A stretch of DNA of 64,000 nt from the IMG/VR virus record IMGVR_UViG_3300025102_000018, positions 1 to 64,000 of that record; one strand, 5' to 3'. The position numbers and the translations under genes are program-made. Origin of the DNA: a virus. This document shows, one piece after another, positions 27,098-34,979 of this stretch; positions within the stretch are counted from its first letter, which is position 1; each line of letters opens with the position of its first letter. The notes beneath the pieces were generated by a model that worked only from the letters and a program-made list of their open reading frames with translations, was not told the DNA's origin and did no database searches.

Positions 27098-29428
27098 ATG
27101 GAACTAAAAAGAGTAAAAAAGTTAAAAAACCCTTTTGTTAGGGTAGTGTGGGAAGACATACCAGAAAATTTTACCAAAGAAAGAATAAGAAGAGTTAAAT
27201 CTTATTTTAGTAAAAAATATAATTCAAAAAACGTCACTGTCATAAGTAAAGCACAATCAGTTAAAGGTAAAAAACTAGAATTATCTTTAGGTGAAGATGT
27301 GATGGACAAAAACTATCAAAAAAATCTTTTAAAAGAATTTCTTAAACAAGAAAACATTAACGTAGAATGGGGTGACATATCTCGACTTGATGATAAGGTA
27401 AACGCCAGTCTAGACAAAACAGGTATACTACAAAAAAGATATAGAAAGTTAGTAGTAAATAAAATTAAATTTTCTAATTTTCTTTCTTTTGGTGATAATA
27501 ACGTATTAGACTTTAAACGATTAGACGGTATAACAGTAATAGACTCAAACCCACCAAATTTTGGAGGGAAAACAGTTTTAGCTGTAGACTTACTCCTATT
27601 TTTATTTTTTAACAACACCACTAAAACTAATAAAGCTGAAGAAATATTTAATAAGTTTCGTAATAAAAATGAGGTAATTGTAGAAGGTGATGTAGAAATT
27701 GATGGTGAAGATTATATTATTTTAAGAAAAGTAGTAAGAAAAAAAACAGCTAAAGGAGAGTGGTCTGTTAGAACACATTTAGAGTTCTTTAAAAAAATGA
27801 AAGATGGGAGTTTACAAAATTTTACTGGAGAACAAAGAAGGGAAACAGAAAAATTTATTAAAGAAGCTATAGGAAATGTAGATGACTTTTTACTGACGAT
27901 TTTAACCACCGGGTCCAACCTAGACTCACTTATTGACGCAAAACCCACAGAAAGAGGTAATATTTTTTATAGATTTATTGGGTTAGAATTATTGAGAGAA
28001 AAAGAAAAATTTTGTAAAGAAATGTACTCTACCTGGTCTAAAAAACTTATCTCTAATGTATACGATATAAACACCTTAAAAACTGAAATAGAAGAATCAG
28101 TGGAACTGATAAAAGAAAAAGAAGAATCAATCAAAGTTTCAGATAAAGAAATTAAAGAATATGAAAAAGATATAAAAGATTTTAGAAATGAAAAAGATAA
28201 TTTACTAGAGTCTAAATATAATGATATAGATGAAGGTATTAGTAAAATAGATATAAAATCATTAAAAAGTAATTTAGAAGATTATACAAAAAAATTAGAA
28301 GAAAAAACTAAGGAGATTGAGGAAATAGAGGTCGTCGAACCTGAAACATACTTTAATCCCACAGAATACCAACTAAAAGAAAATGAAAAAAATGTGATAA
28401 GTAAAGAAGTCACTATTCTAGAGACAGAAGTTAAAAATTTTACAAAAACTATTAAACAATTAGAAACCTCACAATTTTGTCCAACATGTGGAAAAAGCTT
28501 AGATGATGTAGACCATACGGAGGATATTAAAAATAAAAAGAAAGAGTTGGTAGAAACAAAAGATGGGTTATCTAAAAAAATTGTTAAGGAAACTAATATT
28601 GTAAATGAGTTAGAAAAACTTAATAAATTAAAGTTACAATTAGAAATTTATGATAGAAATAAACTAATCAAAGAAAAGAAAACTCTAGAATCAGATTCTA
28701 TAAAAGTAATGTTAGAAAAAAATAAAAATTCTATAGACTCTTATGAATTAAATAAAAAGAAAATTGAATACAACCAAGAAGTAGAGTCAAAGAGTTTAAA
28801 ATTACAAAGTAGTATAGATAACTTTACAATTCTTAAAGATAAAACAATTGATACTAAAAATAATCATCAGATAATATTGGAACACAATAAAAGAGTCGTA
28901 ACCGAAAATGAAGATAAAATAAGTAAAATCCAACAAGAAGAAAAAATTGAAAAAATATTTAAAACTTATTTAATGGCTTTTGGTAAAAATGGAATACCTA
29001 AAGTTATACTTAGAAGTTTTGTGCCCGCTTTAAATTTGGAAGTTAATAATTTATTATCGGTAGAAAATCATTTTTACATTGATATAAGAATTAATGAAAA
29101 ACATGAAGTAGAATTTTGGATGGTAGACAAAGATAGTGAATTAGCTAGACCACTTTCTTCTGCTTCAGGATACGAAAAAACTATTTCATCATTAGCTTTA
29201 AGAGCGGTATTAGGGAAGATATCTTCTCTACCCAAACCAAACGTTACTGTTTTTGATGAGGTATTTGGTAAAGTAAGTAATGATAATTTAGAAATGGTTG
29301 GGGAGTTTTTTATGAAGTTAAGAGAATACTTTGATAACATTTTACTCATAACACATAATCCTTTAGTTAGAGAGTGGGGTGAAAATGTTATCACAGTTAA
29401 AAAAGTTGACAACATATCTATAATTTAA
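27098..29428 (+). CDS. Recombination ATPase subunit, gp46/SbcC/Rad50-like
   Basis: From the chosen ATG the protein has 776 residues. A Walker A loop reads NPPNFGGKTVLAVD (near residue 153). Long coiled coils flank a zinc hook, CPTCGKSLDD (near residue 466). The ABC signature is diverged, LSSASGYEKT (near residue 686). Walker B is VFDEVFGKV and the switch His is in LLITHNP. With the gp47-like gene it should form the MR-type complex for end processing. A TTG at 27062 could extend it by 12 residues but overlaps the preceding gene; the ATG at 27098 lies 13 bases after that stop. An N-terminal extension of about 110 residues precedes the ATPase head. Confidence 0.85.
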   Translation: MELKRVKKLKNPFVRVVWEDIPENFTKERIRRVKSYFSKKYNSKNVTVISKAQSVKGKKLELSLGEDVMDKNYQKNLLKEFLKQENINVEWGDISRLDDKVNASLDKTGILQKRYRKLVVNKIKFSNFLSFGDNNVLDFKRLDGITVIDSNPPNFGGKTVLAVDLLLFLFFNNTTKTNKAEEIFNKFRNKNEVIVEGDVEIDGEDYIILRKVVRKKTAKGEWSVRTHLEFFKKMKDGSLQNFTGEQRRETEKFIKEAIGNVDDFLLTILTTGSNLDSLIDAKPTERGNIFYRFIGLELLREKEKFCKEMYSTWSKKLISNVYDINTLKTEIEESVELIKEKEESIKVSDKEIKEYEKDIKDFRNEKDNLLESKYNDIDEGISKIDIKSLKSNLEDYTKKLEEKTKEIEEIEVVEPETYFNPTEYQLKENEKNVISKEVTILETEVKNFTKTIKQLETSQFCPTCGKSLDDVDHTEDIKNKKKELVETKDGLSKKIVKETNIVNELEKLNKLKLQLEIYDRNKLIKEKKTLESDSIKVMLEKNKNSIDSYELNKKKIEYNQEVESKSLKLQSSIDNFTILKDKTIDTKNNHQIILEHNKRVVTENEDKISKIQQEEKIEKIFKTYLMAFGKNGIPKVILRSFVPALNLEVNNLLSVENHFYIDIRINEKHEVEFWMVDKDSELARPLSSASGYEKTISSLALRAVLGKISSLPKPNVTVFDEVFGKVSNDNLEMVGEFFMKLREYFDNILLITHNPLVREWGENVITVKKVDNISII

Positions 29429-29436
29429 TATTTATT
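29428..29436 (+). promoter_or_regulatory. ATATTTATT motif upstream of 29449 gene
   Basis: This one-base variant overlaps the stop codon of the gp46-like gene and lies 12 nt before the next ATG. If it is a promoter, it separates the recombination genes from the downstream set. Confidence 0.35.
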
Positions 29437-29448
29437 AAAAAAGAAACT

Positions 29449-30063
29449 ATGAGAACAAGACAGTACCTTTTATTTATGTTTGGGAATTGGAAAATTCTAG
29501 AAAAAGAACGTGAGTTATATACACATATTAGTGATATGTTACATACTATTATTAATACTCCAGAAATTAGTTTTATTACCGGAGAACATATGATGATAGC
29601 TTGCTTATCATCCACGTCAACTTTTGAAGAAATCTCTAGTTTATTAGAAGAATTCTTATCACCAGAAATAAACACTTATTTTTTAATGCCTAAACCTAGA
29701 AAGTTATCATATAGAATGAACCCAATACTGGAGGAACACTTATTTAATAAATTAATTTCACCTAAAAAAAATAAAATTAAATTAGATGATAAGGAACTAA
29801 AAGAATTACAAAAATTATTTAAAGAAGATAAAGATAGAGAAAACATTCTTAGAGACATGGCAAAAATGATGATGCCAATAATAATGCATGGAAAATTTCC
29901 TATAAATTTAGATAAGGATAAACCTTCTTATGAAGAATGGTTGAAAACACAAAAAATTAACTTAGATTTAGATAGTATACTAGATAAAATATCCTCACAA
30001 GGTATTGATAGTTTAAATGAAATAGAAAAAGAATTTTTAGATAACCACAAAAAAGATAATTAA
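29449..30063 (+). CDS. Hypothetical protein with DUF6576-like C-terminal motif
   Basis: The protein has 204 residues. The first 80 form a mixed alpha/beta region with two Met-rich helices. A charged helix (KELKELQKLFKEDKDREN) follows. The C-terminus reads LDSILDKISSQGIDSLNEIE then KEFLDNH. This closely resembles the short motif appended to many Bacteroidota membrane proteins (DUF6576, from memory). The motif may dock to a host component. It overlaps the start of the next gene (TAATGG), suggesting coupled translation. Confidence 0.55.
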   Translation: MRTRQYLLFMFGNWKILEKERELYTHISDMLHTIINTPEISFITGEHMMIACLSSTSTFEEISSLLEEFLSPEINTYFLMPKPRKLSYRMNPILEEHLFNKLISPKKNKIKLDDKELKELQKLFKEDKDRENILRDMAKMMMPIIMHGKFPINLDKDKPSYEEWLKTQKINLDLDSILDKISSQGIDSLNEIEKEFLDNHKKDN

Positions 30064-30407
30064 TGGAAATTACACTATACTCACAAGACAACTGTGAAAC
30101 ATGTCTTTCACTTAAAGAACAACTAGTAGAAAACGGAATCTACTTTGAAGATAAAAATGTTAATGATACTAGCGAGGACGGTCCTCTTGAAAAAGGTAAG
30201 TTTTTATGGGAACACAAAGATTTAGTAGAAGACTTAAATCTACCACCATGGTTACCTAAATTAATTATAGAACATGATGGGGAAACACAATACGTTTGTG
30301 TAAGTAACCAAAATGGTATAAAGGGAAATGTTTCTATTTTTGAAAAACCAGAGGACGGTGTAAAAAGGGTAAAAGAAATTATAGATAATTATACAAAAAA
30401 GAAATAA
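30063..30407 (+). CDS. Glutaredoxin/thioredoxin-fold protein
   Basis: The protein has 114 residues. It opens with a beta strand and the redox motif CETC (MEITLYSQDNCETCLSLKEQ, residues 1-20). A predicted cis-Pro region lies at WLPKLIIEHDG near residue 80, and a C-terminal helix follows. This matches small glutaredoxins such as T4 NrdC, which supply electrons to ribonucleotide reductase. A longer insert between residues 40 and 75 is unusual. It overlaps the next gene by one base. The substrate is unknown, since no reductase gene is in the window. Confidence 0.65.
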   Translation: MEITLYSQDNCETCLSLKEQLVENGIYFEDKNVNDTSEDGPLEKGKFLWEHKDLVEDLNLPPWLPKLIIEHDGETQYVCVSNQNGIKGNVSIFEKPEDGVKRVKEIIDNYTKKK

Positions 30408-31195
30408 TGGAAAAATTTATTAGATGGCACAAGTTAACGATAGGTAAGGTACAAAATTTATTAAGAATTAATGACTATGAAACTTTATGGTTATCATGGT
30501 TAAAAGGATTGATAATGGGTATTATAATTATGACCCTTTTATCTGGATGCCACATCTATACTTCCTCAACACCGTACTATCAAAATACCGGTTATTATGA
30601 ATATGATAATTTAAGTTATTATCAAAATAACTACGTACCGACTGTAGGACTCTATTACTATAACAATCTCCCATACTGGGGTTATTATGATGGGTGGTAT
30701 TATTATTATGGTTTTAAACATATCTACCCATGGTGGTACTATTACAACTACATGCCTTCATACCATTATCATACTCACACTCACGTGCATTGTCATGTAG
30801 GTAGTGATGGTCATGTCCATAGACCTCGAGGTAACTGGAGACACGACAATAAAAAACATTTAACATACAAACCTGAAAATATTAACAAAACCGGTATAAA
30901 TGTTAAAAATAACGACAATGTACCAGTTAAATGGAAAAACAATACTAATACTAGAATTAATAACAATACATCTAAAACTAATCCGATGTTAAACACTAAT
31001 TCTAATAAATCTAATATTAATAGAACCAATAATAACAAATCCAATATTAGAACCAATAATAACAAATCGAATATTAGAACCAATAATAACAAATCTAATA
31101 TTAATAGGACAAATAGTAACAAATCATCCAAACCAACGTATAATAAAAGTAACAATACTAACAAATCCCGCAACAATTCAAGAAAACCAAGATAA
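30407..31195 (+). CDS. Predicted lipoprotein with Tyr-rich, His-rich and Asn-rich repeat regions
   Basis: The protein has 262 residues. A hydrophobic segment ends with lipobox-like LLSGC (Cys48). It is preceded by an unusually long 30-residue charged N-terminus. Then come a Tyr/Trp-rich segment (residues 55-120), a His cluster with alternating histidines (about 124-140) that could bind metal, and a basic Asn/Ser/Lys/Thr-rich tail. The tail contains NKSNIRTNN repeats encoded by 27-bp tandem DNA repeats. Outer-envelope location and a superinfection-exclusion or surface-remodelling role are conceivable, but no function is recognised. Confidence 0.55.
   Translation: MEKFIRWHKLTIGKVQNLLRINDYETLWLSWLKGLIMGIIIMTLLSGCHIYTSSTPYYQNTGYYEYDNLSYYQNNYVPTVGLYYYNNLPYWGYYDGWYYYYGFKHIYPWWYYYNYMPSYHYHTHTHVHCHVGSDGHVHRPRGNWRHDNKKHLTYKPENINKTGINVKNNDNVPVKWKNNTNTRINNNTSKTNPMLNTNSNKSNINRTNNNKSNIRTNNNKSNIRTNNNKSNINRTNSNKSSKPTYNKSNNTNKSRNNSRKPR
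31001..31123 (+). repeat. Imperfect 27-bp tandem repeats inside the lipoprotein gene
   Basis: Two near-identical units at 31034-31060 and 31061-31087 encode NKSNIRTNN. They are flanked by diverged 30-bp copies on both sides. The two core units differ at a single base (31042 c versus 31069 g), which suggests recent duplication by slippage. Confidence 0.8.
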
Positions 31196-31224
31196 ACCTG
31201 ACATAATGTCACTCTTAACTCTTG

Positions 31225-31260
31225 TGGTATACATTTTGTAATAAATGTTTGTGTATACCA
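31225..31260. promoter_or_regulatory. Perfect 9-bp dyad overlapping the sigma gene promoter
   Basis: TGGTATACA (31225-31233) and TGTATACCA (31252-31260) are perfect inverted repeats separated by 18 bases. The spacer contains a second small dyad (CATTT/AAATG). The right arm abuts the -33 TTTG element of the sigma promoter. The arrangement fits an operator for a dimeric regulator, or a looped hairpin in RNA. No T-tract follows, so it is not an intrinsic terminator. Confidence 0.5.
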
Positions 31261-31279
31261 TAATTTTTCTTTACTTTTG
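31248..31279 (+). promoter_or_regulatory. Bacteroidota-type promoter for the sigma factor gene
   Basis: TTTG at 31248-31251 and TACTTTTG at 31272-31279 are separated by 20 bases. This matches the Bacteroidota -33/-7 consensus (TTTG and TAnnTTTG). Transcription would start near 31285, giving a leader of about 30 nt before the ATG at 31315. Confidence 0.65.
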
Positions 31280-31314
31280 TGGGATACATTTAAAACTAAT
31301 TAAAATTTTATTAT

Positions 31315-32112
31315 ATGGCAAAACAAACATTCATAAATCAAGAAGAAATATCTCACTATCTAAGAGATGTAAGAAAAAAAACAGTTTTAACTCCTAAACG
31401 GGAAAAAGAACTCGCGGTTAAAATACAAGACCCTTCTACCACACAAGAAGAAAAAGAAAAAATAGAAAAAGAATTAATCGAAGGCAATTTAAGATTTGTA
31501 ATAACCGTAGCTAAAGACTACCAAGGACAAGGTATTTCCCTTTCAGATTTAATTGCAGAAGGTAATTTTGGGTTACTCAAGGCTATAAAAAACTTTGACT
31601 GGTCAAAAGGATTCAGGTTTATTTCCTATGCAGTCTGGTGGATTAAACAATCAATCCTCCAATCTCTAAATGAACATTCACGTACTATAAGACTACCAGT
31701 TAATATTGTACAAGAACTACAAAGGCAAAAAAGAAATACGGACGAGAATATAACTAAATTAGATAAAAAATTAGCTAATTTACCTAAAACAATTTCTATA
31801 GATAGACCTATAAATGAAGACGGTGACATGTTAATAGAGGTGATACCAAACGAAAATTCTATGAGACCTGATTCAGTGTTTGAAAATGAATTTACTCTTA
31901 AAAAAGAGTTAAAAGGTATTATGAAATGTCTTGATGACCGTGAAATTATAATAGTAAGAGAATATTATGGATTAGATGGTGTACCTAAAACATTACAAGA
32001 AATAGGTGACGACTTCTCTTTAACTAAAGAAAGGGTAAGACAAATTAAAGAAAAAGCTCTTAGAAAATTAAGAAATGATAGTTATTCTTTACTTGACTAC
32101 CTAACTGAGTGA
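31315..32112 (+). CDS. RNA polymerase sigma factor, RpoD-like
   Basis: The protein has 265 residues. All sigma-70 parts are visible: region 1.2 (residues 6-40), region 2 (GNLRFVITVAKDYQGQG, DLIAEGNFGLLKAIKNFDW, FRFISYAVWWIKQSI; residues 60-125), region 3 (about 126-175) and a region 4 helix-turn-helix (TLQEIGDDFSLTKERVRQIK, near 225-245). It resembles a compact Bacteroidota housekeeping sigma more than T4 gp55. It would redirect host RNA polymerase to phage promoters, perhaps those carrying ATATTTATA. Its own promoter is host-type and overlaps a dyad. The last base of its stop codon falls in an ATATTTATC motif. Confidence 0.85.
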   Translation: MAKQTFINQEEISHYLRDVRKKTVLTPKREKELAVKIQDPSTTQEEKEKIEKELIEGNLRFVITVAKDYQGQGISLSDLIAEGNFGLLKAIKNFDWSKGFRFISYAVWWIKQSILQSLNEHSRTIRLPVNIVQELQRQKRNTDENITKLDKKLANLPKTISIDRPINEDGDMLIEVIPNENSMRPDSVFENEFTLKKELKGIMKCLDDREIIIVREYYGLDGVPKTLQEIGDDFSLTKERVRQIKEKALRKLRNDSYSLLDYLTE

Positions 32113-32120
32113 TATTTATC
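32112..32120 (+). promoter_or_regulatory. ATATTTATC motif upstream of 32135 gene
   Basis: The motif variant begins at the last base of the sigma stop codon and lies 14 nt before the next ATG. The sequence downstream (TATCTT then AAGATA) can also form a 6-bp hairpin. Confidence 0.35.
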
Positions 32121-32134
32121 TTAAAAAAAGATAG

Positions 32135-33439
32135 ATGAAAAAAAGATTCTTTCCATTTTTAATTGCTTTATCAGCTTTAGCTGTTTCAGGTAGTGCTGCT
32201 TTTTATTCGGTGTTCGGTTTAAGTAAACTATTTGCCGGTGCAACCACTGAAGTATTAATTATGGCCGGTTCATTAGAGTTCGCTAAACTAATTGTAGCTT
32301 CACTACTATACCAATATTGGGGTACAATAAATAAATGGTTACGAACCTACCTATCAATCGCAGTATTTGTTTTAATGGTAATCACATCTGGAGGTATATA
32401 TGGATTTCTATCAGGAGCATATCAAGAAACAGCTACCAAGTCTGAATTTTTAGATAAATCATTAATTGTATTACAAACTAAACAAAATAGATTTGAAGAA
32501 CAGAAGACAGACCTTACTTTAGAAAAGACACAGTTGAATACAACCATTTCCGATTTAAGAACATCCCTCTCAAATCCAACATCAGTATCATATTGGGATG
32601 AAACGGCACAACAGGTAATCACTACTACATCTAGTTCTACCAGAAGGGCATTACAATCAGAATTAAAAACAACAATCGCAGATAGGGATACTATTAATGT
32701 AAGATTAGAAGCTGTAATGGATTCGGTAATGAGAATTGATACAGAACTACTCGAATTAGAAATTAATAACGAAGAACAAAGAGAATTAGGTCCATTAAAA
32801 TACCTAGCAGCAACAACTGGTGAGGAAATGGGTACTGTTGTTAATTGGTTCTTATTACTTATTATATTTGTATTTGACCCTCTCGCTATTGCAATGGTAG
32901 TAGCAGCTAATTTTGCATTTGCTCAAATTAAACCTAAAAAAGAAATGGAAGTTCCTTCACCACACTACTCACCTCAACCTACCATTCCTAGAGAAGTTAT
33001 AATGGAAGAACTAAGTCAAACAGAAATATCTAGAGAGTTAGATAAAAATGATAGGGAACCCAAAAAAGAATTATATACAGAAGAAGATGAAAAACGAATG
33101 GATGTAATTGGGCAAAATGGTAATGAAGGTTTACATTACGATGTGTTAGAAAATGAAGAAAAAAACAAAGACATAATACCAGTTATTTCAGAACCTATTA
33201 ACCCCACCGATGAGGATTTGAATAGGTTAGAAAAATTTCTTAAACTAGATAAAAATGAAAAAAAAGAGGAAGAAATTCCTTTAGATAGATTAACTGACAC
33301 CACTCAAACTCTAACCAGTGAAGAGAATATGTCTGAAATTCCGGAAGAAGATGACCATAATACAAAATCTGTAAAAAAAACTCATATATTAGATGTTAAC
33401 GGACACAAAATATTACGATATAGAAAATATAGAGAGTAA
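32135..33439 (+). CDS. Four-helix membrane protein with coiled coil, function unknown
   Basis: The protein has 434 residues. Three hydrophobic segments lie at about 7-30, 38-60 and 70-94. A coiled coil runs from 100 to 225, and a fourth membrane segment (WFLLLIIFVFDPLAIAMVV) lies near 235-258. The C-terminal 170 residues are charged and presumably cytoplasmic. The coiled coil may sit in the periplasm. Similar topologies are annotated as unknown membrane proteins in large marine phages (recollection). Position next to the amidase gene suggests lysis control, but there is no motif to prove it. The next reading frame starts inside its 3' end. Confidence 0.6.
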   Translation: MKKRFFPFLIALSALAVSGSAAFYSVFGLSKLFAGATTEVLIMAGSLEFAKLIVASLLYQYWGTINKWLRTYLSIAVFVLMVITSGGIYGFLSGAYQETATKSEFLDKSLIVLQTKQNRFEEQKTDLTLEKTQLNTTISDLRTSLSNPTSVSYWDETAQQVITTTSSSTRRALQSELKTTIADRDTINVRLEAVMDSVMRIDTELLELEINNEEQRELGPLKYLAATTGEEMGTVVNWFLLLIIFVFDPLAIAMVVAANFAFAQIKPKKEMEVPSPHYSPQPTIPREVIMEELSQTEISRELDKNDREPKKELYTEEDEKRMDVIGQNGNEGLHYDVLENEEKNKDIIPVISEPINPTDEDLNRLEKFLKLDKNEKKEEEIPLDRLTDTTQTLTSEENMSEIPEEDDHNTKSVKKTHILDVNGHKILRYRKYRE

Positions 33440-33986
33440 CGGTAAAGTGGTAAAACAACAGATAATGTTAGGCCATACATCTAGAAAAATTAAAGATTAT
33501 AAAAAATCTTTAAAGTTAAGACATAATGGGAATTATGAAAAACTACCACACTTTATAATCTCTAAAACTGGTATTATAGAAGAGATATTACCGTTAGACA
33601 AACCTACAAAATTCTTTGGTCACCCTTATGTAGATAATAATTGTATTTTTATTCTATTAGAAAATGAAGGATGGCTTAAAAAAAGTAAAACACAAAATCG
33701 TCTCTGTGACTGGCTAGGTAATATTTATAAAGGTGAAATAGTAGAAAGAAAATGGAGAGGTAATTTATTTTGGGCTACTTATACAGAGAAAGAGGTTAAC
33801 AGTCTATGTGAATTACTAAATAAAATAACCGATAAATTTTCAATACCTAAAGAATTTATAGGACATAATGTAAAAGTAGATGGTGTAGAAAAATTTAAAG
33901 GAATAGTCTGTAGAAGTAACTATAGTGATTATTATACCGATTTAAGTCCTGCATTTAATTTTGAAAAAATAACAAAAATATTATGA
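33393..33986 (+). CDS. N-acetylmuramoyl-L-alanine amidase-like endolysin (Amidase_2 fold)
   Basis: The protein has up to 197 residues. The amidase_2/T7-lysozyme pattern is visible: a strand then LGHTSR (first Zn His), LPHFIISKTGII (fold core), FGHPY, and a C-terminal FIGHNVKVDG with GIVCRSNYSD supplying the second His and the Cys. It would cut the amide bond between muramic acid and the peptide stem. The ATG at 33393 overlaps the upstream gene by 47 bases; a GTG at 33447 or the ATG at 33465 are alternatives, and 33447 still includes the first strand. It overlaps the next gene by 4 bases. It is one of two cell-wall hydrolases in the window. Confidence 0.65.
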   Translation: MLTDTKYYDIENIESNGKVVKQQIMLGHTSRKIKDYKKSLKLRHNGNYEKLPHFIISKTGIIEEILPLDKPTKFFGHPYVDNNCIFILLENEGWLKKSKTQNRLCDWLGNIYKGEIVERKWRGNLFWATYTEKEVNSLCELLNKITDKFSIPKEFIGHNVKVDGVEKFKGIVCRSNYSDYYTDLSPAFNFEKITKIL

Positions 33987-34549
33987 AAAAAATTACAAAA
34001 CTTAAAAATTATAGAGAATATCTGGATAACCAGTACGATGATATGAAATCTCTTTTAAATAAATCTAGAATGCTTATGGAACAAGAAGAAATAGACATCG
34101 AAGATGTAGACATTAAAGATGTGGAAAAAGAAAGAGAAGAAAAAGCAAGAGAATATAAAGTAAGTGGTGGTGTGATAGTCATGCATGGTTCTGACGATGA
34201 AAGTTTAGACTTAACAGATGATGAAAAAACAACTTACCAAGAAACTATGGATGACTTTATAGAACAAGTATCTGATTTAGTAGATTATTTACCTTTAAAT
34301 GTATATGAGAACAATGTAGATTGGGGTGGGAGACTAGTAAAGTTTGATACTGAGTTTTTCTTTTCCTTAGGGGAAAGTAACGGTGTATTTATTACGTCTA
34401 AAATGGCAAAAGTAGACCAGGAGTTTACAGAAACACTAGAAAAACTAAAAAGTTATTATCAGATATTTTCAGCTAAATGGTCTAAAGTTTTAGCCAATAG
34501 AAAAACTACAGAAATGGATAAGGAGGATGAGCCAGCAAACGAACTATAA
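33983..34549 (+). CDS. Acidic helical protein, uncharacterised
   Basis: This 188-residue protein is strongly acidic in residues 30-60 and 170-188. Its N-terminus has SRMLMEQEE near residue 28-36, which resembles a prohead-protease cleavage step (MxE followed by a small or polar residue), but the leader is longer than in the other tagged proteins. The middle has a small beta region (KVSGGVIVMHGSDDE). No signal peptide or known family was seen. It overlaps the amidase gene by 4 bases and is followed after 3 bases by a spanin-like gene. Confidence 0.5.
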   Translation: MKKITKLKNYREYLDNQYDDMKSLLNKSRMLMEQEEIDIEDVDIKDVEKEREEKAREYKVSGGVIVMHGSDDESLDLTDDEKTTYQETMDDFIEQVSDLVDYLPLNVYENNVDWGGRLVKFDTEFFFSLGESNGVFITSKMAKVDQEFTETLEKLKSYYQIFSAKWSKVLANRKTTEMDKEDEPANEL

Positions 34550-34552
34550 GGT

Positions 34553-34867
34553 ATGGAATTTTTAAAAAAATCATGGAAATTTATTATAGGGATACTAGGA
34601 TTTATATTAGGGTTAGTGTGGTTTATGAATTCTAATTCTAACAAGAAAGTTAAAAAACTTAAAAAAGATATTAAATCTAACGAAAATAAGACAAAGGAGG
34701 TTGATAAGAAAATTAATGATATACAAAAGAAAAAAGTTAGTACTAAAAAGAAAATAGATAAAACAAATCAAGAAATTAAAAATGTTAAAAAGAAAAAGCC
34801 TGTAGTTAAAAAGAAGACGGGTAATAACGCTGCCAAGGCAGTGAGAGATAGGTTAAAGAAAAAATAA
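34553..34867 (+). CDS. Membrane-anchored Lys-rich coiled-coil protein, candidate inner-membrane spanin
   Basis: The 104-residue protein has one N-terminal membrane segment (residues 8-26, FIIGILGFILGLVWFM). A Lys-rich coiled coil follows to about residue 80, then a basic tail. This is the topology of Rz-type i-spanins, which join the inner and outer membranes in Gram-negative lysis, and it lies 1 kb after an amidase gene. An o-spanin partner is not obvious; the small exported protein at 37726 is one possibility. The assignment is topological only. Confidence 0.5.
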   Translation: MEFLKKSWKFIIGILGFILGLVWFMNSNSNKKVKKLKKDIKSNENKTKEVDKKINDIQKKKVSTKKKIDKTNQEIKNVKKKKPVVKKKTGNNAAKAVRDRLKKK

Positions 34868-34868
34868 A

Positions 34869-34937
34869 ATGGAAAAATGTACCTGTACAAAATGCAACTG
34901 TGAAAAATCTTGTGATTGTTCTTGTTGTGTTTGTTAA
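34869..34937 (+). CDS. 22-residue metallothionein-like Cys-rich microprotein
   Basis: The frame reads MEKCTCTKCNCEKSCDCSCC then VC and stop: nine Cys in 22 residues, arranged CxCxxCxCxxxCxCxCCxC. This CxC-dense, aromatic-free composition is that of metallothionein beta-like domains, which bind Zn, Cu or Cd through thiolate clusters. It starts 1 base after the stop of the spanin-like gene, so translational coupling is likely. Chance occurrence is improbable because Cys codons are otherwise infrequent in non-tail genes here. Metal binding is inferred from composition, and no family match can be claimed at this length. Confidence 0.6.
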   Translation: MEKCTCTKCNCEKSCDCSCCVC

Positions 34938-34979
34938 AAACTTATAAAATAAACACTGTAATAACATAAAAAATTAAAC

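Noticed and set aside
31034-31087. CRISPR-like array
   Set aside because: The repeats are adjacent, without spacers, in frame and encode a peptide repeat.
30811-31212. 133-codon Leu-rich frame on the minus strand
   Set aside because: It is antisense to the Asn/Lys-repeat part of the lipoprotein gene; its Leu/Val runs are simply the complement of the AAT/AAC-rich repeats.
33721-33729. ATATTTATA inside the amidase gene (and another at 45325-45333 in the DruA-like gene)
   Set aside because: Both are within coding sequence and not next to a gene start, consistent with the expected background of random copies.
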